A stretch of DNA of 53,510 nucleotides from the NCBI GenBank assembly GCA_903863035.1, contig CAIPAT010000427.1, positions 1 through 53,510 of the forward strand. The letters run 5' to 3'. A model generated the notes under the pieces. The model had not been told where the DNA came from. It saw nothing but the letters and a program-made list of their open reading frames with translations, and did no database searches. Each line of letters opens with the position of its first letter. Within the stretch, counting starts at the first letter, position 1. The translations under genes were made by a program, and so were the position numbers. The DNA comes from an uncultured Lentisphaeria bacterium (GTDB lineage Bacteria; Verrucomicrobiota; Lentisphaeria; Victivallales; Victivallaceae). Shown in pieces: positions 43,027 through 51,931 of the stretch.

Positions 43027-46000
43027 TTATTTCAATCCGGCGTATTGCACGATCGAGAGCCACAGGTTCCACCACTGGTCGGTGTCGTTTTTCATCATGT
43101 CGGCATTGTGCTCCGGCGCAGGATTGATGGTCAGAGGCAGAACAACCGGAGAGCCGTCGGCACGGCGGAAGGTCTTGGCGTTATCGTCAGAATAGGCGTA
43201 GACGCTGGAAATCTGGACATAGCCGCCACTGTCGAGTCCTTCTATCTTCATTTTTATGTGCAGGCGGCCGGTCTTGTCGAATTTGGCGCCCCAGTCATCC
43301 CTGCAGAAATTGTAGAAGGGAGGCTCCCAAGCCCAGGCCAGCGGGCGATCGGCGGTGGGAGCTTTTGGGACGGTGCCGCGGACGGGATCGTGCAGATAGT
43401 TTATCCAGTTAGAGTCATGATGCCGCGCCGACTCAATCACATCGAAAGGGTCGCCCCCGACCGCCGCCCAGCGTCTGGTCCCGGCGTCATATCTGAACAT
43501 GCCCCAGCTCTGCCAGCCAACCGCCCCCGCCCGTCCGTATAGGAAGGTTTTGTTGACGGGACTCTGCAGAAAGACCATGTAATTCAAATAGCTGGCAGGG
43601 ATGGCGCGGGGATCGGACTTGCGGCCGACGAACTCAAAGGTTTCAATGTTTCCGGGCTCCTTTGTGACCCAATACATCTGGGCAGGAAAGTCAGCATGGT
43701 TCCGATCCCGTGGAATTCCGCTCTTTTCCCAACTGCCGGGAATGTAGTTGTCGGGGTTAGGCACGTTGTGCTGCCCACCCATGAGATGGATATGGCCGGC
43801 CTCATCGACGAAGAGGGACCACCCGCGCATTTTCTGGTCGGTGCCGTCGATGACAAAATCTTCACCTCCCAGATAGACTTTCTGCTGGGTTCCATCGGGG
43901 GTGATTTTGGTGATCGGGATACGATAGAGATGCGGGAAATCAGATAAGCGCCAGTCCTTCGCATTTGGATACTTTCCGGCCAGTTTGCCGATAATCTTCT
44001 CATATTCCTCCTTGGAAACCTTCTCCCCGCCCTGCCATGCCTTGCCGGTGCCAACTTTGTAAGTGACTCCCTTGTCGTGGACGGTCGAGGTGTAATCCCG
44101 GTTGCCCGGTTCCTGATAGCTGAAAAAGCGCTCGCTGTTATCCTCCGGCGGCAGTTTGCGGAAAGCCTCAAGGGCATCCATGTAACGACGGTCATCCGCC
44201 AGTTGCCGCACCGCGTTGAAACGCGTCTTGCTTATATCCATGATAGTTAACATAGGTTTGGCCAGAGCCAGCCCCAGAATGTCGCGTACCTGCGGATCAT
44301 TGGGCGAGATGTCCAGCAACGCCCGGATCAGGGCATTGCGCAGCAGATCCTCGACGCGCGGCAGGCGCTCGCCCTCCTGCTTCAGCAAGTCTTTCATGGT
44401 CTGTCCGAGTACAGTAGCGGCGCTGGCGGCGTCCTGTTTCATGGCGGCCAGGGCAAGGGCCGTCTCGGCACGTTCGCTCTGTGCCTTGTCGGCGGCCTGT
44501 ACGACCGAAATAATTTGCGGCATGGATTTGCGCAGGACGGCACGGGCCGGGTCACTGTTGAGTTTGAGCAGCAGTTGTGTCGCCGGCAGCCTGCACTCGG
44601 ACTCCTGGAGGGCGGCAGTCAGCACCGGCAGGAGGGCATTTGACAACGGCTGCAGGGTGGAGGCATCCTTTTTGCAGAAGAGTTGCAACGCCGCGCGGCG
44701 CAGCGGCGCAGTGAGGCCGCTCAAATCACCAGTGGCAATGCCGCGACCATTGAGTACAACCATCTCTTCGCCATAAAACTTCGGCTTTACTGACGGCCTG
44801 GTGACCTCTTGAAGCCGGGCGGCCTCTTCCGCGGACAATGCCCGGTCAAACCAGACCATGTCCCGCACCGATCCGTCCAGCGATCCGGATTTCCCATTCA
44901 TCTGATGCCACCAGTAGGCGTCATTGCCGATCTGGATACTCCGGTTCACGCTCTTGTAGGGGATGTCCCCCTTGGTCGCAAGCAGGCGTCCGTCGAGATA
45001 GAGCGAGCCTTTGCCGCGTACGGCGTCGCCGAATTTCATGTTGGTGATCACGCCTTCCTCCTGGTAGACGGTAAAGTCCGAATTGTAAACTTCGAACTCC
45101 TTCAATCCCGGCCTTGCGCCCTGGCTGGCGCCTGGCTCATATCGAATCCAGCGCACCATCTTGCCCGTGAAAAAGGCGTCCCATTCATTGTTCAAAGCCG
45201 GAACATCGATGAGGCTGCCGTCGCTAAAGCGCAACTTTCCAGCCTTGAAGAATTCGCCTTTGCCGGCATCCGCCAGTTTAATCCTGTTGAGCTGGGTCTC
45301 CTTGTCAAAGTCGAGTTGTATCCATTTCTTATTGTCGGAAATATTTCCAGCCCCAGGCGCCCATGAGGTGTCCGGGTTTCCGTCAATGGCGTTCTTCGGC
45401 GCATGGGCGGCGTCTCCTCCGTCGTCAGACGCTGAAACGGCTGCGGCAAGAGCCAGGTTGGGGGTGGCCGCAACGTCTTTCCATTGAGTCGCCTCAAAGG
45501 TGTAGAGAAGATGGTGCCACTCGCCAATGCTGAGCGACGGCTTTCCCTCACCCAGACGCTTCTCCGGTGACCATAGCCACGTTCCGAACACATCCTTCTT
45601 GCCTCTGCTGACCACATCCAGCAATTCCTGCTTGCGCACGCAAAGCTGTACGCCGACAGCGTTCAGCCAGTCCCTGTTGCCGATCAGCAGCATCCCCATG
45701 CGGTTCGGCCAGTCGCCGCCTTCGAGCTTTGAGCGTATGAATACCCAGCCCCCGATGGTGAGCGACTTGCTCTGATACTTTTTGCTGGCCGAGACCTCTG
45801 CCCATTGATAGGCACCGGTGAAGTCAAGCAGGTCCTTGGCCCAGGGGACATGGTTGATGCGACCATGGTTATTATTCCCGGAACGGTCGTTCAGCGTATC
45901 GCCGACACCCTCGTCGGCCGGCCAATAGCCAACCGGCTTTAATGCGAGCACGTCCTGATACTTTACAGTGTCGGCGGCAGGCTTTTCGGCGGCGGTAACT

Positions 46001-46074
46001 TCCCAAAATTGGGCAGTGCCGGCCAGAATGGCGGTTATAAAAATAAACATCTTTAATTTCATTGCAATTTTCAT
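43027..46074 (-). CDS. Secreted LamG/discoidin/BNR_4 protein, possible polysaccharide lyase or binding protein
   Basis: 1015 residues from ATG46074 (AAGGCAAGG directly upstream); a TTG at 46095 would add 7 residues. The signal peptide is KLKMFIFITAILAGTAQF. A LamG domain (YWPADEGVGDTLNDRSGNNN, then SLTIGGWVFIRS) occupies about residues 38-193 and resumes at 345-425 (GSLYLDGRLLATKGDIPY, then WFDRALSAEEAARLQ). Between the two halves lies an F5/8-type C (discoidin) domain at about 200-333 (AIDGNPDTSWAPG, WIQLDFDKETQLNRIKL). A helical region (about 440-640) follows. The C-terminal part from about 700 is a BNR_4-type propeller (GHIHLMGGQHNVPNPDNYIP, ARHHDSNWINY). BNR_4-like propellers occur in PL24/25 ulvan-lyase-type enzymes, so a lyase role is possible but unproven. 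Confidence 0.75.
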   Translation of the reverse strand: MKIAMKLKMFIFITAILAGTAQFWEVTAAEKPAADTVKYQDVLALKPVGYWPADEGVGDTLNDRSGNNNHGRINHVPWAKDLLDFTGAYQWAEVSASKKYQSKSLTIGGWVFIRSKLEGGDWPNRMGMLLIGNRDWLNAVGVQLCVRKQELLDVVSRGKKDVFGTWLWSPEKRLGEGKPSLSIGEWHHLLYTFEATQWKDVAATPNLALAAAVSASDDGGDAAHAPKNAIDGNPDTSWAPGAGNISDNKKWIQLDFDKETQLNRIKLADAGKGEFFKAGKLRFSDGSLIDVPALNNEWDAFFTGKMVRWIRYEPGASQGARPGLKEFEVYNSDFTVYQEEGVITNMKFGDAVRGKGSLYLDGRLLATKGDIPYKSVNRSIQIGNDAYWWHQMNGKSGSLDGSVRDMVWFDRALSAEEAARLQEVTRPSVKPKFYGEEMVVLNGRGIATGDLSGLTAPLRRAALQLFCKKDASTLQPLSNALLPVLTAALQESECRLPATQLLLKLNSDPARAVLRKSMPQIISVVQAADKAQSERAETALALAAMKQDAASAATVLGQTMKDLLKQEGERLPRVEDLLRNALIRALLDISPNDPQVRDILGLALAKPMLTIMDISKTRFNAVRQLADDRRYMDALEAFRKLPPEDNSERFFSYQEPGNRDYTSTVHDKGVTYKVGTGKAWQGGEKVSKEEYEKIIGKLAGKYPNAKDWRLSDFPHLYRIPITKITPDGTQQKVYLGGEDFVIDGTDQKMRGWSLFVDEAGHIHLMGGQHNVPNPDNYIPGSWEKSGIPRDRNHADFPAQMYWVTKEPGNIETFEFVGRKSDPRAIPASYLNYMVFLQSPVNKTFLYGRAGAVGWQSWGMFRYDAGTRRWAAVGGDPFDVIESARHHDSNWINYLHDPVRGTVPKAPTADRPLAWAWEPPFYNFCRDDWGAKFDKTGRLHIKMKIEGLDSGGYVQISSVYAYSDDNAKTFRRADGSPVVLPLTINPAPEHNADMMKNDTDQWWNLWLSIVQYAGLK

Positions 46075-46095
46075 CCTTGCCTTGTGATTATTCAA

Positions 46096-46353
46096 TTGAA
46101 AAGTCTTTTTTTCTAAGTTTGTTTCGAATTTTGTTGCGCCGCAAGCTGCTCAGTACGCTTATCGAACCTATTCTACTCCGGTTGCGCCTGCCTGCGTGAT
46201 GCTGAAATTCTGGAAGAGAGGTACTGTCCCCCGGACTGGCTTCGGCCCGTAGCTGCCCCCCTGAATCATATTGTCAAATCGTAGGTGTTTGTACCCCCCT
46301 CAGTAAATTAATCAACAGGACTTGGCACATGGCTTTTATTCCTTTCAAGAGTG
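46096..46353. other. Spacer between heparinase and BNR_4 genes holding a gene remnant
   Basis: Apart from the remnant at 46168-46299, no gene is supported here. The sequence TGATTATTCAAT near 46085-46096 also occurs in the spacer at about 49823-49835 beside another duplicated leader. Confidence 0.4.
46168..46299 (-). pseudogene. 3' remnant of a gene related to the frameshifted small protein
   Basis: On the minus strand an open frame of 43 codons reads GGYKHLRFDNMIQGGSYGPK and then PVRGTVPLFQNFSITQAGAT before a TAG at 46168-46170. A TGA immediately precedes it in frame. The string GSYGPKPVRGTVPLFQNFSIT aligns with GRYGDKPVRGAGPIMQTFMIT near the end of the broken small protein at 41295-41589. 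It has no complete start region with a ribosome binding site, so it looks like the tail of a deleted paralogue. Confidence 0.5.
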
Positions 46354-49300
46354 TCATTTCCTGCATTGATAATACAGCGTCCAGATTTCCTTGTCAGATA
46401 GAGGGCGGTTGTAAATGCGCAATTCGTCCAAACAGCCCTGCAACGAACTATTGGTGGATTTCGGATCGCGGGTGCTAATGGTCAGGTCGGATTCTTTGGT
46501 CTGTAGCGGATTCGAGAATGCTTTCCGGGCCAATTCCCACCGGTCGGCATAGAGACGCAGCCATCCATCCGTCTTGTCCCACTTGGCAACAACGTGATGC
46601 CATTTGCCGTCGCGCACAACATTCGCCGACACATCGCCGATTCCTTTGGGGCTGGTAACGGTCAGGCGGAGCAGACTGAAATCGTAACACCCCGCCTTAT
46701 AAGCGAGCGATTTGAACCCCGGCGCATCGGCGGGCAATTTTACCCAGGTCGAGATCGTGAAGCCCTCGGTCAGGTTAAGCAGTTCCTTATGCGGAATGCG
46801 CATGAAGCCGCGCGGGCCGAACTCAAGCGCCTTGCCGCAGACGCCATCCACAAGTTTTGTGCCGGATACCGTTCCATCGAGACCGTTGCCGCTGCCATCC
46901 TGCGCGGTGCTGCCGGTGATGTTATCGAAAGACCAGCGAGCCACCAGCCCCTTGCTTAAATCTTTTTCTGGAACCAGATAGTTTTCAAGACCCGGCTTGC
47001 GCGGCTGCGCGCCCTCGGGATAGCGGATTTCCTGAATATCCGTCAATTGCCCCTTGGTCCGTGTGAACTCAAAGTTGCGAACCTGGACGTTCTCGCCGCC
47101 GGACTTCCAGTCGCGGCAATCCAGCGCAATCCCGCGCGTTTTGCCTTTGGGAGTGGTCTGCGTGAGGAGCGCACTGCCGCGCATGGCAATTTTATCTGCC
47201 CCCAGCGGCGCTTCATCCAGCGCTGCAAGATAGGTGATAACCTGTTTGTCATCCAGCGTTGCCTGAAAGCCCTGCGTCCCGTCCTTGCCGATGGATTCAA
47301 CTTTCGCAATGCGGCTCTGGTTGTCCTTGCGCGCCTCGATCAGCGTGACCAATATTTGCTCGCCCTTGCCTGTCCATGTGGCATGCACATCCACGGCGGG
47401 TGTTTTTGCCTCAGCGCCTTTTCCACGCACCCAGCCGCGATGCTCTCCGTTCTCCAGCACCTCGCCGAACCATTTCTTGTACGTGAGCGGCGCGGCGCTG
47501 AAATTGTAGATGCCGACGTTCGCACCCTTGGGATCGTCGGACCAGACGCGGCGGGTCTTTTCGTCCAGTTGTACCTGGTCTTTGCCGAACTCATCGTCAA
47601 AGTTCCAGGCCTGTGTGTACGTATGTGTTTCATTTGCGGGCATCGGCCTCATCTCGCCACGCAGGCGGTCGGTGACAATCCAAAGCGAGTGCTCACGCAG
47701 GAAAATGATTTGCCGCTCGTGCCGCACTTCAATCGCAGGGTCTTCATAACCTGCTTCGTAAGCGCCCTCGGCCAGATCGAACGCGACTGAAGTGTGCCAC
47801 CTGTTGGCGATGGGCGCATCCGAGGTGGTGATCGCGCCACGGTTGCCTTGGCCGATCTGCGTGCGCAATTGGCTCTTGCCGTCCACCGCGATGGAATTCT
47901 TTGAGAACGTGCCGTCCAGGTACTTGTTTACCGCGTGTTCGCCATAGGTGCTAGTGCCGGAATCGACCAGCAGGTCGCGCCCGAAAGCGCCGAGGAAGAA
48001 GGAATTATTGTCGTCACGCGCATGGCCAAGGGGGCGGCGGCTCGACTTGAAGATGCAGAACGGATCGTCCTTCCGCCACCCCGTCCGCATTACATAATAT
48101 CCGCTGTAGGGAAACTGGATGGAGGTGAAGGACGGATCGCCCTTGTCCTCCGGGCCGAACACCCGCGCGAGGATTTTTTCCACGTCGGCGTTGGGAAGAT
48201 ACGCCATGTAGCCGCGCAGCAACTCTTCCAGCGAATGGTCGTCGCAGCCCCAGCGCGGCCACGAACCCGGATGCGAACCGTTGCGCAACATCGCCGTCAG
48301 GTACAGCAGCGTTTGCTCCGCGTAAGGAACAAGTTCCTGAATCCACTCCGGCTTGCCCGGATACAGCTTCATCATATTCACCAACAGCGCGGGGTTGCCG
48401 CCGTTGTAGTTGAGAGCCTGCTCCGTATTAGTCCCGTCGGGCATGTTAATCGTCTTGTAATACTGTGCGACTTGCGACCGTGCGGCCTCCTCCCAGGCTG
48501 TACCTGCCTTCAGGCCGGGCATCGCGGAGCATGTTTCCATGACCGCCGACACCGCCACGGCTGCCTGGTTGGGCACGCCGCCAATACTCTTGGCCACGAT
48601 GGCGACGTGATTGTTGATTACTTCCGTCAGAATGACCGCCAGCGCCACGCTGGATATATCGCCGAATTTGCCGTCGGGTACCCGCTGGCAAACTCGTTCG
48701 AACTGACCCCAGAACTGCTCTATTCGCCAACTTGCGAAGAGCTTCTGGAACTGACTGGCCGCCAGGCTATTGTAGAGCTTCATCTTGCCTGCTTTGTTTA
48801 CCTCTGCATAACCCGCCTTTTGGCGGCGTGCAAAGTCCTCCCAGGATCCCAACCAGGCTTTGAGATATTTGATATCTCCCGAAGGTTGGGGAGACCTTAC
48901 CTCCTTGAGTTGAGTCCACTGGCCTCCGACGGGACCCTGGCGACGGCGGGATATCTGCCCCGAGTAATAGGCTTCGGCCAGGGGAGCGAAATGATGCATA
49001 GAGCTTAGATGGACGCAGAAATCTCGGTCGCTACTGTCGCTTACACTTTTGGCAACCCCCTCTGGTTGACCCTGTACAAAATCCACCCCGATCTTGAACC
49101 AGTCAATCTGACCGGGCTTGCCAAGGTAATTGACCGACACCCCTCCTGCATGTCGCCCCGTGAGCACGTAGCCCTCCAGCAAATCCTCGGAACCGCTTGC
49201 GTTCCAGTGTGCATGCAAGGGCTCCAGTTTTTTATCGTGCGTGATTCGTTTGAGATTATTAATCAGCAGATCGCGGTAAGCGTCGAGCGCGCCCGTCCAG

Positions 49301-49533
49301 TCCGCCTTGTCGGCGTGCGTCTTCACTTCCGCCATCTCGGGAATAGTAAGGTCAAGCAACTTAAGAAATGCCTGCGCGGTTTCCTCGGCAAATTCCGGCG
49401 AGGCCTCACCCATCGTAGCCAGTTTCACCGGTTGCGCCGCCGGACTGCCGCTTCCGGGCAGATCGGTGGCATGGGAAGCTAAAGCGGCGCCAAACATTAA
49501 GACAGATACACTTAAGAAACACATTTGTTTCAT
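46354..49533 (-). CDS. Heparinase II/III-like polysaccharide lyase with C-terminal LamG domain
   Basis: 1059 residues from ATG49533, chosen for the strong AGAGGAG site and the signal peptide KQMCFLSVSVLMFGAALASHA. A longer in-frame ATG at 49680 also has GAGG upstream but puts 49 unrelated residues before the signal peptide. Residues about 50-450 form an alpha-toroid region of the heparinase/alginate-lyase type (NRYGGxP-like: TLNYNGGNPALLVNMMKLYP). The beta-sandwich part starts SGYYVMRTGWRKDDPFCIFK, with the His-containing string RPLGHARDDNNSFFLGAFGR near residue 500, matching the Heparinase_II_III motif. A LamG domain (LVARWSFDNITGSTAQDGSG) covers about 850-1055. Substrates in the family are uronic-acid polymers such as heparin, alginate or chondroitin. 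Confidence 0.85.
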   Translation of the reverse strand: MKQMCFLSVSVLMFGAALASHATDLPGSGSPAAQPVKLATMGEASPEFAEETAQAFLKLLDLTIPEMAEVKTHADKADWTGALDAYRDLLINNLKRITHDKKLEPLHAHWNASGSEDLLEGYVLTGRHAGGVSVNYLGKPGQIDWFKIGVDFVQGQPEGVAKSVSDSSDRDFCVHLSSMHHFAPLAEAYYSGQISRRRQGPVGGQWTQLKEVRSPQPSGDIKYLKAWLGSWEDFARRQKAGYAEVNKAGKMKLYNSLAASQFQKLFASWRIEQFWGQFERVCQRVPDGKFGDISSVALAVILTEVINNHVAIVAKSIGGVPNQAAVAVSAVMETCSAMPGLKAGTAWEEAARSQVAQYYKTINMPDGTNTEQALNYNGGNPALLVNMMKLYPGKPEWIQELVPYAEQTLLYLTAMLRNGSHPGSWPRWGCDDHSLEELLRGYMAYLPNADVEKILARVFGPEDKGDPSFTSIQFPYSGYYVMRTGWRKDDPFCIFKSSRRPLGHARDDNNSFFLGAFGRDLLVDSGTSTYGEHAVNKYLDGTFSKNSIAVDGKSQLRTQIGQGNRGAITTSDAPIANRWHTSVAFDLAEGAYEAGYEDPAIEVRHERQIIFLREHSLWIVTDRLRGEMRPMPANETHTYTQAWNFDDEFGKDQVQLDEKTRRVWSDDPKGANVGIYNFSAAPLTYKKWFGEVLENGEHRGWVRGKGAEAKTPAVDVHATWTGKGEQILVTLIEARKDNQSRIAKVESIGKDGTQGFQATLDDKQVITYLAALDEAPLGADKIAMRGSALLTQTTPKGKTRGIALDCRDWKSGGENVQVRNFEFTRTKGQLTDIQEIRYPEGAQPRKPGLENYLVPEKDLSKGLVARWSFDNITGSTAQDGSGNGLDGTVSGTKLVDGVCGKALEFGPRGFMRIPHKELLNLTEGFTISTWVKLPADAPGFKSLAYKAGCYDFSLLRLTVTSPKGIGDVSANVVRDGKWHHVVAKWDKTDGWLRLYADRWELARKAFSNPLQTKESDLTISTRDPKSTNSSLQGCLDELRIYNRPLSDKEIWTLYYQCRK

Positions 49534-49691
49534 GGGATAAGCTCCTCTGATGCGTTTACGGACAAGACAAGGTCCGCCCGGCGGCTTTCCGGGATGACGG
49601 GAACAGTAACCAGGATGAACGGCGCCCGCCACGTTCCTGCCGTCGTCCAACTCGAACATGATTCTCTTCTCTGTAGACATAATTAATTACC

Positions 49692-49817
49692 TCATAGTTG
49701 TAACTTGTATTGGATCGCCCCGTAACCATAATCCGGCACTTCATGACCGTCGGCATCAACCAACTGGGTTGTGCCGACCAGTATTGCGGTTAAACAAAGG
49801 GACATCTTAAATTTCAT
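49692..49817 (-). pseudogene. 41-codon leader remnant: orphan signal peptide of a duplicated gene
   Basis: The minus-strand frame from ATG49817 reads MKFKMSLCLTAILVGTTQLV and then DADGHEVPDYGYGAIQYKLQ before a TGA at 49692. It resembles the signal peptide of the BNR_4 protein (MKLKMFIFITAILAGTAQF). The flanking DNA words (AAATTTCATTGC and TGATTATTCAAT) also match that gene's start region. It is probably a truncated copy. A small secreted peptide is the alternative. The stop overlaps a GAGG-type site used by the next in-frame ATG at 49680. Confidence 0.5.
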
Positions 49818-49862
49818 TGCGGTTGATTATTCAATCCGATGACGTTTCTTCCGTGTCCTAAC

Positions 49863-50621
49863 TCACGGCTTTCCATCGCAACGCCAATAGAGTCTTCCGT
49901 TAGTCATCGAGCCGGTGCCTATTGTGTCCTCGACTTTCAACAGCTCGACATGTCCGTCGCAGAAAAGGAAATTGTTCCAAAGGCCATGGAAAAACTGCGG
50001 CGCTGATGACGTTCTGAAGTCAGACGGGAAACGTACTTGTGTGGCATTAGCTTCCCTGTACGAATAACTAGTCATAAGCACGTCGGCGACGGCGAAAGTT
50101 TTAGAAGGGGAACGTACTTCGTTTACGCGCCTCCACCTAACCCCGTCGACATAGCCAATGCCATTATTTGATTGGTCAGACATATTTCTCTGATTATTTA
50201 TCTGGTAGCATAGCTTGAGTGAGCCGAAGTTATTTTGACTTGACGGCATGGGTGCGCTTGGACAAGAGAATAATTTCCCATATTTACGAGGGAAGCTGGT
50301 GTCCTTAAACGGATTAATTCCTTGTGCGTAAAGAATGGCTTCTGCCCATGTCAATCCGTTAGTGGCCGTCCCGTCAAGACCAGGATTGTCGTAGCTCGAC
50401 AGGGGAAAAACATTGTTATCATTGGCATAGAATGCGAACCCCACCCCCATCTGTTTCTCCAGGCTGGCACAGGAAATCCTCCTGGCCGCCATCCTGGCTT
50501 TGTTCAACGCCGGCAGCAGCATTGAGGCCAAAATCGCGATGATTGCGATCACAACCAGCAATTCAATTAGTGTGAAGTTGTTGCTTTTGTTGATGTTACG
50601 ACTTTTTGGGTTGTTGTTCAT
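49863..50621 (-). CDS. Pseudopilin-like protein with prepilin cleavage/methylation motif
   Basis: 252 residues. Leader [15 protein letters not shown] then the prepilin-type helix [17 protein letters not shown] (about 17-33) and [16 protein letters not shown]. The C-terminal [16 protein letters not shown] carries the DGHV motif shared with the pseudopilin at 18.6 kb and with DUF1559-like proteins. The N-terminal leader is basic, fitting prepilin peptidase processing. AGGGGGA precedes the start. It lies 32 bases after the LacI gene and before the heparinase, so it is probably co-transcribed with them. No secretion machinery gene is nearby. Its role might be display or secretion of the hydrolases, which is not established. 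Confidence 0.9.
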   Translation of the reverse strand: MNNNPKSRNINKSNNFTLIELLVVIAIIAILASMLLPALNKARMAARRISCASLEKQMGVGFAFYANDNNVFPLSSYDNPGLDGTATNGLTWAEAILYAQGINPFKDTSFPRKYGKLFSCPSAPMPSSQNNFGSLKLCYQINNQRNMSDQSNNGIGYVDGVRWRRVNEVRSPSKTFAVADVLMTSYSYREANATQVRFPSDFRTSSAPQFFHGLWNNFLFCDGHVELLKVEDTIGTGSMTNGRLYWRCDGKP

Positions 50622-50653
50622 TTGTTCCCCCTTTTTTTGTTAATTGGTTATAT

Positions 50654-51685
50654 TTATTGAATTAGTTCCGGTTGCAGTTCGATATTTTTAAATGGCTCTT
50701 TGTGATTGTCAAACCGCCACAGGAGGCGTTCCACCGCGTTGCGGCCTACCTGTTCAGCATGAATGTCGATGGTTGCCGGTCGCGGTGAAAGGTGCTCCAG
50801 ATAGACGCGGTCATTGTTTGTGCCGACCAGAGTAATGTCAACGCCAGGCTTTATGCCGTAGTGTGGCAGAATGTGATAGAGCCCCATGACAAGTATATCA
50901 GCATGGACAAATAAAGCGGTGGGGCGTTTCGGCATAGCGGCCAGTACCTCACATACAGTTCCAAGCGCCTTCATGTTTGGAAGCTGGGAACTGCCATCCT
51001 CCAGCAGGAGATTGTCCGCGCCTTTTTCAATCTCGACAAATTCCGCGCCAGCCGCCATGACCGCCTTCTTAAAGGAGATGCCGCGGACGCGGAGGTTGTT
51101 CTTCTGGTCAAGTGAGCCGATATAAGACAAACGCCGGTGTCCGAGATTCAGCAGATGTTCTGCCGCCAGCCGCCCGACTGCGGCATCGTCGTAGGTAACC
51201 AGATCGAAGAAATCCGTTTCAAGTGACGGCCCCATCACTCTTACGCAGGATAGACTGCGGAGCGTGTTAATCAGTTTCTGGTCATCGTCTTTTACATGAA
51301 AAAGAATGGCTCCGTCAATTTTTCCGGGAATTGCCGACCAGGGGTCAATAACCGGGAGGTTGCGCACTATCAGATTGAAGTTAAGTTTGCCAAGTTCAGC
51401 CTCAATCCCCTGCATAACGCTCGAATAAACCTGGGTTCTCATATGAAAAGCACTGAGCGTGCTTATAAGAGCTATGTTCTTTTTCAGGATCGTTTTGCGT
51501 GGACAGCTTCGTCGCCCCCGCCGTCCCGAAACTGGAGCAGGAACATAGCCGCTCTGCGCGATAGCCTGGCGGATGCGGTCAACAGTCTTAATATTGACAC
51601 AGGGGTCATTGTTTATGACTCTTGAGACGGTAGCAATTGAAACTTTCGCAACTTCAGCTACAGAGTAGATACTGACACCTTTCAT
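50654..51685 (-). CDS. LacI-family transcriptional regulator
   Basis: 343 residues. The N-terminal helix-turn-helix and hinge are IYSVAEVAKVSIATVSRVIN (residues 6-25). The LacI/PurR ligand-binding domain follows: KNIALISTLSAFHMRTQVYS, the dimer and ligand strands KIDGAILFH, VTYDDAAVGRLAAEHLLNLG (a diagnostic segment near residue 160) and LGHRRLSYIGSLD. It should repress the downstream polysaccharide locus until a sugar effector binds. Effector identity is unknown. AAGGG is upstream of ATG51685, and a near-palindromic operator with a central CG lies 32 bases upstream. Confidence 0.95.
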   Translation of the reverse strand: MKGVSIYSVAEVAKVSIATVSRVINNDPCVNIKTVDRIRQAIAQSGYVPAPVSGRRGRRSCPRKTILKKNIALISTLSAFHMRTQVYSSVMQGIEAELGKLNFNLIVRNLPVIDPWSAIPGKIDGAILFHVKDDDQKLINTLRSLSCVRVMGPSLETDFFDLVTYDDAAVGRLAAEHLLNLGHRRLSYIGSLDQKNNLRVRGISFKKAVMAAGAEFVEIEKGADNLLLEDGSSQLPNMKALGTVCEVLAAMPKRPTALFVHADILVMGLYHILPHYGIKPGVDITLVGTNNDRVYLEHLSPRPATIDIHAEQVGRNAVERLLWRFDNHKEPFKNIELQPELIQ

Positions 51686-51716
51686 AGCACGCCCTTTCCG
51701 GCAGTTTCATATTCCA

Positions 51717-51728
51717 GTAAACGTATAC
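51717..51728. promoter_or_regulatory. LacI-type operator candidate with central CG
   Basis: GTAAACGTATAC at 51717-51728 is a 12-bp near-palindrome (10 of 12 positions self-complementary) with CG at the centre, as in PurR/CcpA-like LacI-family sites. Lying 32 bases upstream of lacI, it would suit autorepression. Confidence 0.5.
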
Positions 51729-51931
51729 AGCCGCTTGATAATCTTTCACCCTTTCAGAAAAAAATACGATGACCGGCATGAATACAAAATACATATTTTT
51801 GATGATGTTTCATTTTCTTCGTAAAAGTGGAGCATTTCTTTTCCTTAACACTGTTTGCTCTCTATTATAATAGAAATAATGCAAAGCGTCAATAGACATT
51901 TATACGCAAAATTGTAATAATATACATAAAG

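Noticed and set aside
49534-49680. 49-residue N-terminal extension of the heparinase from an in-frame ATG at 49680
   Set aside because: It would bury a clear signal peptide. The internal ATG49533 has a better AGAGGAG site, although GAGG before 49680 keeps the alternative open.
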